In this document: positions 47,316-58,600 of the stretch, piece after piece
Numbering within the stretch: the first letter of the stretch is position 1
Layout: the number at the start of each line of letters is the position of its first letter
Assembly: GCA_049999765.1 (NCBI GenBank)
Contig: JBNGIQ010008714.1
Location: forward strand, 1-64,000
Direction: 5' to 3'
DNA: 64,000 nucleotides
DNA from: Phaeoceros laevis
Taxonomy: Eukaryota; Anthocerotophyta; Anthocerotopsida; Notothyladales
The notes under the pieces: generated by a model
Databases searched by the model: none
What the model was told of the DNA's origin: nothing
Seen by the model: the letters and a program-made list of their open reading frames with translations, nothing else
Position numbers and translations under genes: made by a program

Positions 47316-48467
47316 TTAGATATCTGCAGGTATATATTTTCTCTCCTGCTCCCAAGCAACCTGGGCCATAATAGTGAGGGAAGACCTCGCATCTCTTTCA
47401 TCAACCACCTCGCGTGGAAAAGGAATCCTGATCTCTCTAATCTCCTGAGGGTCCCGGGTCAACACTTGCAGATCAAACCCTAATCTATCAACCCATGCCA
47501 TGCTCACTTTCACCACCTCTGCTTCCACACGGGCATATATTTTACAGAACCGTTGGATGTCTTCCCAATGCTTCCGGTTCATGTCTTCGACGATTCGTGC
47601 TGCGCATTCTCTCAATGGGTCAGCAACAGCTCGTGCATAATCAGCTCCAGTGACCCAGTGTTCCTCCTCTCCCACATCCTGCGACTGCAAAACTTCTTCC
47701 ACGTTCATGACATAGAGGTCATCAGTGGAGCTATCCGCTCCAAATCTCCTCTCCCATGCCACTTTCAGCTTGATAACATCCGAGGCATCTGCTAGAGCCA
47801 TCTTGCCTTTCAGGGTGCATTGCGGTCTTTGACGTCCAGGCTGTTCCAGTTGCACATGGAGGCTGCATCGGCTTTCCGCCTGCACATGGCCGGTGTGCAG
47901 TGCACTAAGTGCCAATCGGAAAACGGGATTCCCCTCGTCATCCACAGCGAACCGCACTGCTGTGCCCAGAGGCCATCCATCCTGCGATAGAGTTGACAAG
48001 GTCCCTTCGGTGCAAATATCCACCACAGTCCTGGCGGCCTCGGCTGCTGACGGCCTTAGAAGTACTGACGGCGGGGGCAGCACTGAGGCAGAAGGAGCCA
48101 CAAGAGAAGCTGCTGATGCAAAAACCTGGATGCGTCTTCGCGCTACCTGGAGAAAAATCCACGTGAAGTTCTTCGTCTGTCAATGCCAGTCAGTATTTCA
48201 CAGTACAACAAAAAGCAAAACCAGGGGAAGACTTCGCGACAAGCTGTCTCATTGAAAGACACAAACATTCCTAGTCGGTTTGGACACCAAAAACTGCATC
48301 TGAGAAACCACCTGATTTCTCTGGCCAAGCTGAGGCTGAGAAAACCTTGCTGCTGAAGTCGCTCGACCGGCAGGGCTCCAGGACGAGGCGTGCCGCTGTG
48401 GCCGCAAGCTCCCCTGCGGTGAGACGGAATCGAGCAGGGTCAGCTGCAAGCACCGCATAGTAGCCAT
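47316..48467 (-). CDS. GLUTRBP: Glutamyl-tRNA reductase-binding protein (PNPOx-like split barrel), chloroplast, 2 exons
   Basis: Exons (minus) 48467-48312 and 48146-47316 give 328 codons, with ATG at 48465-48467. The first exon (MATMRCLQL...QPQLGQRNQ) is Arg/Ser-rich and reads as a chloroplast transit peptide. The mature part has AARTVVDICTEGTLSTLSQDG, WPLGTAVRFAVD, CSLHVQLEQPG, QCTLKG, LYVMNVEEVLQ, DYARAVADPLRECA and AWVDRLGFDLQV, the blocks of plant GluTRBP (also PGR7), a flavin-fold protein related to heme-utilising HugZ. It tethers glutamyl-tRNA reductase at thylakoid membranes and so controls tetrapyrrole flow. The C-terminus stops at ADI, about ten residues shorter than I recall for Arabidopsis. 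Confidence 0.88.
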
Positions 48468-49300
48468 GGAAGAACGACTACTGCAATCAGCCCGATTCCG
48501 CGTAATCCACACTACGCTCACGCTCAGGGTTTCGAATATCCGTTTTCACACGGATTGGATAGGGCGTCATTAGAGACCAGGTCGTGAACGTGCTCTCATT
48601 GCTCATTGCTCAACAGTAACACAATCATGAATTTGACAAAGGTGAAATGTTTTGCCAGTTGCGCCAGTTTCGCTGGTTACGCCAGCAGCGTGTTCTTGCC
48701 AACGTGAACCCTGCAGTGGTTGCAAGCAGCTCCGCCCGTTGCTTCTTCTTCCACGACAGGCCAGCGTCGTCGGTTTGTCTGGTGTTGGTCCTTACTGGCA
48801 GCGGTAGCACCTATTCCTAGCGCTTCGGACGTGTAAACTGCTTAGCTGCCATCTGCGCGGGCCAAATGTGAGCCCTTGTGCAATGTCGCACTGATATCGC
48901 TGCTTCTTGGACGCGCGCGTACGTCTGCCTGTGCCTTGGTTGACGTTTCTTGAAGCTGTATGCAAGGCATTGATCTCCCGCCTGTGCACTTCCTTCTCAG
49001 GAGCGTCCTGAAGCGGAACCAGGTTGAGTCTTGAGGCCCTTTCTCCTCGCTCAATTTCGCGGAGAAGAGCGAGGTTCAATCCGTCTTGGCAGCATCTGTC
49101 AGGTATGATCATGAGTTCGAAGTTTCAGGTGTGCATTGGAGTAACTTTCAAGATGGTATTTTGCATTAATTATTTGTGCGAGGATGTGGAAGGAGAAAGA
49201 TATGTACTCCCAGCTGACAGTGTCTACTATCTTGCAGAGTGTTCAGATCTGCAAGGTGCTGCTGCACCTTGAATCTTTGTTGTGTCCGGTTGGAGATCGC
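48468..49300. promoter_or_regulatory. Upstream region between divergent GluTRBP and the proline-rich protein gene
   Basis: About 830 bp between two divergent start codons, with no recognisable ORF. It should hold both promoters; no specific element is claimed. Confidence 0.4.
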
Positions 49301-49846
49301 ATGAAAATGGCGAACAAGCTGAGGATGAGTTCCTCAACGGTGGTCCAGTTCATGGTGGTCTTGCTGATTGTCCAGAGAAGCACGTTCATCTGTGCACAAT
49401 CAGACGTCCCTGTGCCTTCACCATCACCGTTTGCGGAGTCCGACGACACCATCAATACTCCATCGCCGGCACCGCCGCCTTTCACAGTGCCGTCACCGCC
49501 GGCACCGCCGCCAGATACACCAGAAGTGGACATTCTTCCACCTTCAGATGACTTCAGCCCACCTTCTCCAGTTGCTCCAGCCACAACGCCAGCTGATTCT
49601 GAAACCATGGAGTCGCCTCCAGCACCTCCTGGTGCGGATGAAGGTTCTTCCAGTGAGAGCCTGTCACCGGTTGAGAGCAGCGTTCCATCTGGCAAGCACG
49701 GCCTCACTGGAGGTGCGAAGGCTGGTATAGCTTTTGGAGTTATACTGGGGATCTTCTTTGGGTGCGGAAGTGTTTACATCTACCGGACGAGGCAGGAGAA
49801 TGTGAAGAGGTCGCACCTGGCTCACATGCATCCAATGCGGATCTAA
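49301..49846 (+). CDS. Proline-rich (arabinogalactan-like) single-pass membrane protein
   Basis: The ATG at 49301 opens 181 codons. The frame is open upstream to an ATG at 49184, but only from 49301 does a clean signal peptide appear (VVQFMVVLLIVQ, cut near ICAQ). The ectodomain (residues about 35-130) is rich in Pro, Ser and Ala with SPSP, APAPPP and PPAPPP-type motifs suited to hydroxyproline O-glycosylation. A membrane helix follows (AGIAFGVILGIFFGCGSVYIY) and then a short basic tail (RTRQENVKRSHLAHM). The architecture matches plant AGP-like membrane proteins ending in KRQxNxxRS-type tails. Cell-surface location is inferred; the function is unknown. Confidence 0.75.
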   Translation: MKMANKLRMSSSTVVQFMVVLLIVQRSTFICAQSDVPVPSPSPFAESDDTINTPSPAPPPFTVPSPPAPPPDTPEVDILPPSDDFSPPSPVAPATTPADSETMESPPAPPGADEGSSSESLSPVESSVPSGKHGLTGGAKAGIAFGVILGIFFGCGSVYIYRTRQENVKRSHLAHMHPMRI

Positions 49847-50794
49847 GCAGCTAGTTGATGAGGTTATAGCTGTAGACATTATATTGAGTCGTGGCTTGTT
49901 TAGACAGGGCAGGTAATCGAGGCTAGCTAGTAGACAAGATTCTGGATGGGAGTTCTGCTTGCTCTATTGTGGCATTCGAACAATCTGTTGACAGTTGCCT
50001 GATTTTGAGGTTTCCTGAACAGCTCCAATGAGTCCGTCTGTGAAATACCCGTCCGTTTAATATTTTCATCAGCTCTGCAGAACTACGGCAGTGTATCTTA
50101 ATGCGGGCATCCGCGGAGTTTACCGTCCAATCGAAGATACAAGCCAGGAATCCCAGTAAGCGTCTGCGCTCGTCATCTCTCTGAGGTGGTGGGGGCTGGG
50201 GCTGGGGCTGGGGCTGGGGTAAAACCACCACCTCATCGTTAAGCCATAGGTTAATGAGGCATTTACCTGTACACTTGTGACTCGTCGATTGGCAACTCAT
50301 GCCAAACGAGGCCCCAAGAGACTTCAAGCACATCCTAGTCAGGAGTTCGCACTTGACGTTTTGCTCGATGATCCCCAGGATCGGGATCTCAATCCAGAGA
50401 TTACAGGATTGCAGCCAAGAACCGAAGGACAATGTCCAAAACATTATCCGGAAGGCATAACAATGGCAAAACACCTGTTCTCCAATCGTAGGGAATATGG
50501 TCGCACAGAGATTGTTGTCCTACTGAACATTCGAGCTCCGGACACATTACAAGAGCACACCTGCCTGAAATATGAGGTCCATACAATCAGTAAACGTATC
50601 CGTTGTAACAAAAACACTATGCAGCTAAGTGGTCTATAGGTGCAGCAGAGCTACAACAATTACCGAATGATGCCTGCAGTTCAGGGGTACTTACCGCAAA
50701 CTGCAGCATGAACTTCGTGTCTCGAATTGCACGAACTTCCGAGCCATTTCACGAGCCCGACTGGCTTGAGGTATCTGAGCCGTCGTCAAGAATT
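49847..50794. other. Intergenic with G-rich hexamer array
   Basis: No gene is recognised. (GGGGCT)n, about 4.5 units, lies at 50190-50219 and could fold into a G-quadruplex. Confidence 0.5.
50190..50219 (+). repeat. (GGGGCT)n microsatellite, quadruplex-prone
   Basis: Five runs of four or five G separated by CT give the pattern expected for an intramolecular G-quadruplex on the plus strand. Confidence 0.9.
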
Positions 50795-52450
50795 CTAGAA
50801 ATTGAACATATCTTGATTGGTGCTTTGTCGCAAACACTCCTCCGTCAGAGCTATGGTTAGCATCTCGATAGTGAATGAATCATCAGGCTTTATGCCCAGA
50901 GCCTTGTGATAATACTGAATTGCCAGGCCTGTACTGCCCTGTATGTGGTGAGTGAAACCTAGAGCAGCATAGGTGCTAGCACCCCTTGGATACAATGCAA
51001 GTGCTCTTTCATACATGGAGATTGCCTCAGCATATGCCTTCAGTTTCCTCAGAGTATGAGCAAGATTCACAATAGTTGTTTCCCAGGCATCTGTTACTGG
51101 GGCAGGCACAAGCATCAAAGCTTTCCGGAGCCAACGAGCTGCTGCCTCATAATCCTTGTTCCTGTATGCCAGCACCCCCAACTCGTTGTAAACCAAAGGA
51201 TCCGTTGGGCAAATATTCCTGGCTTGCAAAAAGAACTGCTCAGCAAGATTCAAACTGGTACTTCGCAAGTACTCTATTCCAATGCAAAGGACCGGCAAGT
51301 GACACCCTGCAAAAAGCCGAGCTGCAGTTCTGTAAGCAGCCATTGCTTGATCACTCTCATCTTGGGCAGCATATGCGTTCCCAAAACCAAGCCATGCAGG
51401 TGCAAACCCACCATCTAATACCGTTGCCTTGCAGAAATACCTCCGGGCATGGTCAAATTGTCTGATGCAGTGATAGTAACACCCCACAGCAAACCAAGCT
51501 ATAGCTTTCTGAGGGTACTCTTGGACCAGTAAATGGGCTCTCAAGAACAGCTCGTTTTTACGTTGCAGCTCCAAGGCAGCACAAAGATGCAGAGAAATGC
51601 ATGTCAGATGGTAAGGATCTCTATCCAACAGCAGTTTCGTGGTGTCATAACAGCGTTGAAACTCCCCCCGGTGATAATAGTAATCAGCCCGACATGCTAT
51701 GACATCATTGTTGTCCTTCAGAGAAAACCCTAATGTTGTCTCCTCTTCTGACTGGGAAGAGTCCTCTGGCTCCCTTTCCAGCTCTGCAAACTTTGCCTCC
51801 ATGGCAGCAGTGCTCTGCCCATACTTCTTAGACCTACATGAATATAGCAAAGACAGCCACCGGTCCTCCGGCTCGAACTTCAACGAGTTCAAAAGCTTGG
51901 TCTCTTCGTCGCTAGTCAGCATGTGGTTATCTATCAAATGCGTGAAAGCCTCGTAACAATAGGGATCTGCTTTCAAGGCAGCTTTGTACCAGCGTAGCGC
52001 CCGGCTACGGTTCTCCAGAGCCTCCAATGCCCGCCCTCTCAACAAACACATCGCAGACGTGATACTAATCTCCCGGTCATCCCCTTGGCCCTGAGGATCC
52101 AGAAATTCGGCATCTCCTTGATCTTGATCCGAAATCTCAATGTTGCCATCTTCATCCACCTCCCCGTCTCCCAGCATTGTCAAACACTCCTCCCACTCCT
52201 TCACCTCTTCCAAACACTTGGCAGCCAGGTAGCGGAACTTGGCATCGGCATTGACCAAATTATATCTTCGGATCAGATGAACAGCTCTGCGGTACTGCTT
52301 CCCCAAATACAAAGCCTGCACGTGCATATACATGTCTTGTGTTGCGTTTCCAGCCATCGTAACCAGCTTGTCTGCAAAGAAGATGGCCGCAGAGTACAGG
52401 TGCTTGCCCAGGCAATCCCGCACAACTGATCTGAGCTTCTCCACCTCCAT
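50795..52450 (-). CDS. APC6: Anaphase-promoting complex subunit 6 (CDC16/NOMEGA), intronless
   Basis: ATG at 52448-52450 opens 551 codons in one exon. TPR repeats fill the protein: ALRWYKAALKADPYCYEA, ADYYYHRGEFQRCYD, AIAWFAVGCYYHCIRQFDHARRYF, PAWLGFGNAYAAQDESDQA, PLVYNELGVLAYRNKDYEAA and AYAEAISMYERALALYP. An acidic patch (EDGNIEISDQDQGDAE) is near residue 105. Length and wording match plant APC6, a scaffold subunit of the APC/C ubiquitin ligase in the nucleus. It ends DMFNF. Family members in other plants have many introns as far as I recall, so the uninterrupted frame here stands out and could reflect retroposition. Confidence 0.93.
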   Translation of the reverse strand: MEVEKLRSVVRDCLGKHLYSAAIFFADKLVTMAGNATQDMYMHVQALYLGKQYRRAVHLIRRYNLVNADAKFRYLAAKCLEEVKEWEECLTMLGDGEVDEDGNIEISDQDQGDAEFLDPQGQGDDREISITSAMCLLRGRALEALENRSRALRWYKAALKADPYCYEAFTHLIDNHMLTSDEETKLLNSLKFEPEDRWLSLLYSCRSKKYGQSTAAMEAKFAELEREPEDSSQSEEETTLGFSLKDNNDVIACRADYYYHRGEFQRCYDTTKLLLDRDPYHLTCISLHLCAALELQRKNELFLRAHLLVQEYPQKAIAWFAVGCYYHCIRQFDHARRYFCKATVLDGGFAPAWLGFGNAYAAQDESDQAMAAYRTAARLFAGCHLPVLCIGIEYLRSTSLNLAEQFFLQARNICPTDPLVYNELGVLAYRNKDYEAAARWLRKALMLVPAPVTDAWETTIVNLAHTLRKLKAYAEAISMYERALALYPRGASTYAALGFTHHIQGSTGLAIQYYHKALGIKPDDSFTIEMLTIALTEECLRQSTNQDMFNF

Positions 52451-53433
52451 GTCCAAAAGTGGGCCAACTTGCGCTGTTTGAGCAGATTCGCGCTGTGCGC
52501 CTCACACCTGTTGTGAGCGAGGTAAACCGTAAGCTGCACCTTGTTGGCGAAAAGTCTGCTGTGCCAAGCGAAAACTGTGAGGCACACCCACCCGCCACTG
52601 CCGCAGAATTCAAATGTCTTCCAGCTTCATTCCAACGGGTATTTGAATTTAGGGTACGGTGTCAAGGGTTTGTCGACTGCCGAGTCCATCAACTCCTTCA
52701 GTAACTGCAGCATGTGCCAGCGGACGAATTGGGCTCCGGTCTCGGCTGGTTCCGTGGAAGAGGACCGAACTGTTGTTGTGAGAAGGAAGATGGTGTGTAA
52801 AGCTACTTAAGCACGGATCGTTTGCAGGCTTCTTCTATAAGTAGTAGTAAGTTGATTATGGTGTTTAGCCGACTCCACATGGGAATCGAACACCCCCGCC
52901 AGGTTTTTCGACGGGCATAAGAGTTGCCTCTGTCGTGGTCTGGATAGGTGATAGGTTGCTAGGCTGCATGTTTATTTGTGATTACAGTTACACACACCAT
53001 CTTTATTTTGTCAAAGTGGCGATTGGTAGTTTTGTAATGAGCCAGCCATTTTTGAGCATCAAGAGTAATCCAGGGATGACGACCGGAGGCTGCTCCCTGA
53101 GTTCCACAGCAACCGGGACATACGAGATTTGCCTTTGCTCAGCCTGGTTTGATTCATTTCACATCAAGGCCATCCTGGCAGCATTTACAGGCACTAAAGG
53201 AGCTGTTTTGATGAACTATGGAACATCAGCATCCGCAAGTTTTCAAATATCAGCTACCCAGCCCCTCCCTGCCCTCAAAGACTGGCTGAACAGCCTGGAC
53301 CCACCCCACCCTACTATCTACAAAATTGTACAGAGCTTGATGCACTCTCGGTGCGTCAGAATCACCTGAGGGCAGTTGGTCAATTGAAACCTTTATCCTG
53401 CCACTAACTTGCACTGTTGGAACCTCCAGATTG
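52451..53433. other. Upstream region of APC6 and unassigned sequence
   Basis: No gene is supported. The 144-codon plus frame at 52935-53369 has no motif. Confidence 0.4.
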
Positions 53434-54037
53434 TCATCTTGCTATGTCGACCTTAGCTGTGTCAAGAAGGGGCTTCGAGAAAATGCTGAAGCTGGTGAAA
53501 GGACTTGACGGCTTCTGTCGAATGACATTGTTGTTGGTGATGAGAGGATCATTTACAGCATCCACCACAGGCACCGTGGAATGAAGATCAGCAGGAATTC
53601 CTCCACTGACCTCATTTTGCAGGTGAACAGCTGGTTCTGTTGCACAAACAATAACCAAAGCAATCAAGACACTGGCAATGACTAGTTCAGTATTCAAATC
53701 AGTTTACGTTGCAGCCTTCGCGTCCTTGTTACGGAAGGGAATGCGGCTGACCTGTCTGAGCGATCCAGAGAGTGAGGCCGCATATGAAAATGATCACTGG
53801 AATGAGATGAACTGCGTGCTCTGGCCGAATCTTCGACTGCTTCTTCTTGTCATTGTGATCAAGTTCGTAGCTGAGCTGGAGGTCAAGATCAAGAGCACTC
53901 ATGCTCAAGTTCTTCGGCATGCTTCCCACACTCTGTCTACTTCCAGGTGCACTGCCCGGATAGGCCTGTACTGCAGTGGGCGTTGACAAGAGAAGCTCCG
54001 CCTCCAAAGTAAGATGCATGCTGTTGGATCTCTGCAT
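53434..54037 (-). CDS. Small predicted membrane protein, 2 exons, family uncertain
   Basis: Exons (minus) 54037-53752 and 53636-53434 join across a GT-AG intron to 162 codons. The first exon starts MQRSNSMHL. It has a hydrophilic Ser-rich leader, a basic stretch (DKKKQSKIRPEHAV) and a hydrophobic helix (VHLIPVIIFICGLTLWIA). The second exon gives a mostly polar C-terminal part ending LLDTAKVDIAR. The RPxxxVHLIPV-helix layout resembles a family of small plant single-pass proteins of unknown function that I know only by pattern. If the splice is wrong, the two parts would be separate ORFs. Confidence 0.5.
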
Positions 54038-54115
54038 CTTGTACGGTGTGAGGCACGTTCTGCTTAGGGTGTATCACTCGCCTTCCTCTACCTGTTACGA
54101 AAAACAACAGGCCAA

Positions 54116-54640
54116 GTGACATTCGGTGAGGAAACAAGCCAGGCTTCAAAAACATTTCAATTTTCAACTACAACCGTTCTCAGAATCAACAGCTTACAAT
54201 TCTCTACAACTCGAAAAAAGTGCTTGAATTGCTCTACGTACTGCAACCTTGACGAATTTTGGCCTTCCAGAGCACCTTGTCTTGCCTCAATTTTCTCGCT
54301 GCTGCACGGCGAACTTGGAACCGGAAGAAAAAGAAGCGCAACCAAGAGGCTGTCCGGAAGAGGCAAATCGCGTCTCCTCCGAAGCTACTTCAAGCCCTGC
54401 CTTCAACTTTCAGCAGCTGCCAGATTCACCGCCGCTCGCAAGCCCTCTCAGGTGAAGACGGAAAAGAAAATGCGCCTTCAGCTGTTGATGCGAAGTAAGA
54501 CGAAAGAATGGCGGGTTGCTGGTGTCACCAAATCTGTTCAATTCGGTCTCAAGTTTCCACCGTGGCTGACAATGCACTCCGTCTCTGGCCTTGCGCTCAG
54601 ACAGAAACGTAAGCTACATATCTAAGCTGGGACTGCGAGT
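54116..54640 (+). other. Coding-like but unresolved sequence
   Basis: Three overlapping plus frames show protein-like segments. One reads SSPAFNFQQLPDSPPLASPL and another, one base shifted, reads GEDGKENAPSAVDAK. They may belong to one disordered protein broken by a frame change, or to exons I cannot join. No domain is recognised. Confidence 0.25.
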
Positions 54641-54983
54641 GCTTCAAAGGCGCCACCGCTTCCCACGCGGATGTCGTGATGTGTCCAATGAAAGAATCAT
54701 GAAGTGAGAGGGAGGGCGAGCAAAGGGCTTGTGCTTGTCTTGTCCACTGGCTGTCTGAATTGCACCGCAGGGACCGCGCTTGTGTTGCTCGTGTACCTCC
54801 CGCGCCTTCTCTTCTCGGCACTCGCGCTCTCTCTCTTCTCTCCTCTCCACACTGGCCACGTGCAAGTTCCAATGCTGATCCGTGCAGCTGTTACCGGTCA
54901 CCGTTCCGTTACTCTCTAGGACTCTCACGACTGCGAGGTAACGGTCAATGTGTGTTTGTCCGCCGGCACGTACATGAGCTCGG

Positions 54984-55374
54984 TGATGGCCCATTCAGAT
55001 AGACTTGGGGCGCTCACCGACCGTTGTTTTTCGGTCCTCTTTTAACAACACAACAAACCCCCGGTCACCACCGTCACCGCGCAGGAAGGGGCCTGGTCGT
55101 ATGGCGGGCATCGACCCGGGCTGCCCGGTATGCTAATTCGTTAATCCCGGTCCCAGGACCGTGCCCTACACTTCGTGCAACTTCAAACTTGACCGGGATC
55201 GCGTGGCGCCACCCGGGATGGCGTGGTTCAGTTACTTCACCCCACAAAAGGGCACCGTCGGGCTAGCCGAGACGGCGACCGCGCGGCAAACCTTTTTTTA
55301 GCTCACCCCGTGCTGCGCGGGGGCCGCGCGGTGACCGTGGTCGGTCCCCAAAATACTATGTGAATGGGCCATCA
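54984..55374. mobile_element. MITE-like element with terminal inverted repeats (391 bp)
   Basis: TGATGGCCCATTCAGATAG at 54984-55002 is matched in reverse complement by the sequence ending at 55374 (TGATGGCCCATTCACATAG), one mismatch in 19. Partial pairing continues inward: TTGGGG and GACCG elements, and GGTCACCACCGTCACCGCGC against GCGCGGTGACCGTGGTCGG. Flanks are similar (TGAGCTCGG before, TGAGCCGCGG after), a possible imperfect 9-10 bp target duplication as in Mutator-like elements. The interior has no transposase ORF, so it would be non-autonomous. Confidence 0.6.
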
Positions 55375-55690
55375 TGAGCCGCGGGCAACTGATTTAATCA
55401 CTCGTACTTTGACACAAGCAGCACAGGATGTCTATCGCCTCCCTCAGTCAAATTAAAGAATTTCCAACTGTCCATGACGGAGGAGCCACATTGAATTTGA
55501 GTTTCAAATGTATGAATAAGGTCAATGAAATGAAGAAGAATTGGAAGGTGATGAGGACAAAATTCTCCTGGGCTTGAGCAAGTGCAGGCCACCGCAAACC
55601 CATTCTGCATCTACTACCTGCAATCCAAGCTTCTTGCTACAATCAGAAGCCGCTTGGATCAAGCACTCAAGTCAAAGAAGCTCCACAGCT

Positions 55691-58600
55691 TCACAGTTTC
55701 TTCACGTGTTCACCCACAGAAAGGTAAAAGTGATGGCCAGCTAGCACCTCATACTCAACTTGATTCCCGATAGCAACCTTCACCTGCAGGAAACCCATCT
55801 GCCAATTAGCGACACCAAAAAGGATTGACACCTTGCAAAGAGCCTGAACTGCACTGGTAGGTACCCTGTTCTCATGGGCAACTAGCTCGGTTCTTAGATT
55901 AGCAAGGTCTCTTGAAAGCAGGACGACTTGCAAGTTTTCAGCGTGCTCTGCGTTTCCTGAGCAGGCTTGAAGAAGGAGGTCTTTGGCAAACGACAGGGTT
56001 GTCCGAGACAAGGTAATGTCAAAATCACCTCCTGCAACTCCTTTAAATTGCTCAGTAGCAAGCTTAACCTACAGTCAGTCAACCAAACATCGTGAGTGTA
56101 GGTAGTCATCTCAAAACTAGTTTTCAGTGTCAAGTTACTAAACGAGTGCAGGAGGGACGTCACAATCTTACGGCATGATCAGGCAGCAAACTAAAAGGAA
56201 GAAGAGGAGATCCCAGGCACTCCTTGATGTACGAAGCCTGTACAAACATATGATGAGTATAAGCAGAATTGACCTGTAAATGATCAGCTTCCAATTGCAG
56301 CTTCCTTGCAATTAAAGAGAGTAACAAAAAAATTCCAAGCGAAGGGGCATCCCTCTGGCCACACCAGTGAGCAAAGCTCACCTGAAATTCGATGACACGA
56401 TCCAATGTATTTGTTTCACTCCTGGAATCGCCTTCAAGTAGCCTATAGAATACTTCCACACTATCGGTTGGCTCTAATCCAGCTTTCTTCCTAAGCTTCT
56501 GCACCCTGTTCACTATCTGCACAAACGATGTCACTACTGGCAGGATCCAGCAAAACAGATTAATGGTTCATCGTAAACTAGAAAACTGCCATGCATCTTG
56601 ATTAAAAGCTTACTTCTCTTGCAAACCCTGCCTCTTGCAAACTCTCATCAGCAGTTAGATCCAAGACAACCAGAACATCACCTGCAGACCGAGGCCAATA
56701 AAGTGCTTAGACAAATGGTGGCAAGTGATGCCCAAGCAAAATCAGTGAGAGTGGAGAACTAAATAGATGACAGCTATACCATCTCCAGCTGCCTGAAATT
56801 GCTCCTTCTTCATGCCATCAGGAGGAGAGAACTCTCTGATGATCTGTAACGAGAACGAGACACCAGCAAGCATCGCTCAATATAGTTCTGCACTCCTGAC
56901 AAGAGACTAAATGCCCCGCATATTCACACAAAAGAACTGCACATGATGAGGTATACCTTGATATCACCTCCAGTTAGCTTGTGCCCCCCAAAGATGACCT
57001 CCCCGGACTTCTCGAATGCAAGGATTTCAGATTGTGTCATCTGTTTCACTTCACTTTGAACAATACCCATAGATTTCCCCAATCTCCTTCCAAGCACGCT
57101 GTCAGAACAAGCTTATGTTAAGAGTCTTCTACATCGTAATGAAAAGAATAACCATGACAAACACAAACTTAGACCTTTCATGCATGCAAAACAATGCCAA
57201 TCACATCAGAGAAATTTTTGGTATAAGTTCTGAGCACCCTGGGTGACACAGACCTATAATCAGGCTCGGCGCGTAGACTAGCGTATTTGAGAGGATCATC
57301 ACATGGTGTAATCCTCCGTACATTCAACTCTTCACGAACATACTATACCAACACCAACACGACAACATTTTTAACACAGTTGACGGTAGCATATGAGGTG
57401 CAAACAAAAATGGCGCACTAGCACAACTGAAAGTGTAACAGCTAGATTGCATGAAGAACATAATGTAGGTAAACTATTTTATACCTCTCCTAGCTTTCCT
57501 GTAATATCTTCAAGAAAGTCCTTGTCAGGATGCACAATCACCATGTCTCTGCAAGATGGGTTCACAATCAGTATATAAGATACAGAGTGTGAGTATGCTT
57601 TGTTGCTAGCTCAATGATTCAGACTTACTTAAGTGGAGTCTTTAGAGGTTTGTTATGCCTCTCTCGGATATTTCGTGCAAGATCAATGACCCTCATCATT
57701 CTTGCAACACTCTCTTCAATCCGATGATCCATCTAGCAATGGCACAGCATACACAGTTCAGCACCCCAACCTTTCACTCCAGTCATACGAAACATGCTGT
57801 GAGTTCATACATAGACCGAGTTGGCACAAATGCATGTTGGTAGGGAAACTACCTCTCCTTGGACTTCTGGGAAACTGCAATAATGTACACTTTCTTCTGC
57901 AGAAGGGCCCAAAGGCTTTCTCAAATTTTGATACAACATCTCCGAAAAGAACGGAGTGAAAGGAGACATTGCTTTGCAAACAGTCAAGAGTACCTGCACA
58001 TAAGCAAACCAAGGTCAACAAGTAAGAAATTAGAGGTATCGGTTGAAAAAAGTCAACGTCAAAATCAGAGTCACATCCAAGAGTTCGGAATATCTGCTTA
58101 CGTGATACAAGGTTGAAAGGGCAACTCTGCTATCTGCTTCTCCAGTTCGTCCCTTCAATCGCTTGCGATCGAATCGTACATAAACATTGGTTAAGCTCTC
58201 AATAAACTTCAACAACCGAGGAACAACCTGCACCAAAACACTTAGTATGAGCAGCTCCGTTGTCAGCCAAAGCAATCCTAAAACAGTAAAGCGATAAAAT
58301 CTTATTCATCACCTTGGCACAATTCTTACCGTGTACAGCCTGTAAGCTTCCATCTCAACTCGGACAAACTGAACAAGACTCTGACATGCAGAGTTAATCC
58401 ATCTGTCCAACACATTAGTAGATTCTTGCAGGGTTTCCAGATCCAGTGGCTGAAATGTATTGAAACCTTCTGCCTCAAGTCGCAGAGCATTCTGGACCAA
58501 AAATCTGTAGGCATTGTACCAGGGCAAGAAGACATCCTTGACCTGCATGCAATTGTCTGATTACACTAACCAACGACAGAACATTGCTGCACACACCTTC

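Noticed and set aside
49243-49707. 154-codon Gly-rich minus ORF
   Set aside because: It is the antisense of the Pro/Ser-rich domain of the membrane protein; Gly/Ala repeats are the complement of Pro codons.
52862-52925. tRNA-like sequence on the minus strand (GGGTGTTCGATTCCC)
   Set aside because: The T arm is acceptable, but the rest does not fold into a cloverleaf and no anticodon can be assigned; at best a relic.
54597-54994. Minus ORFs of 91 and 116 codons
   Set aside because: Arg/Glu-rich low-complexity reading with no family similarity, next to the MITE-like element.
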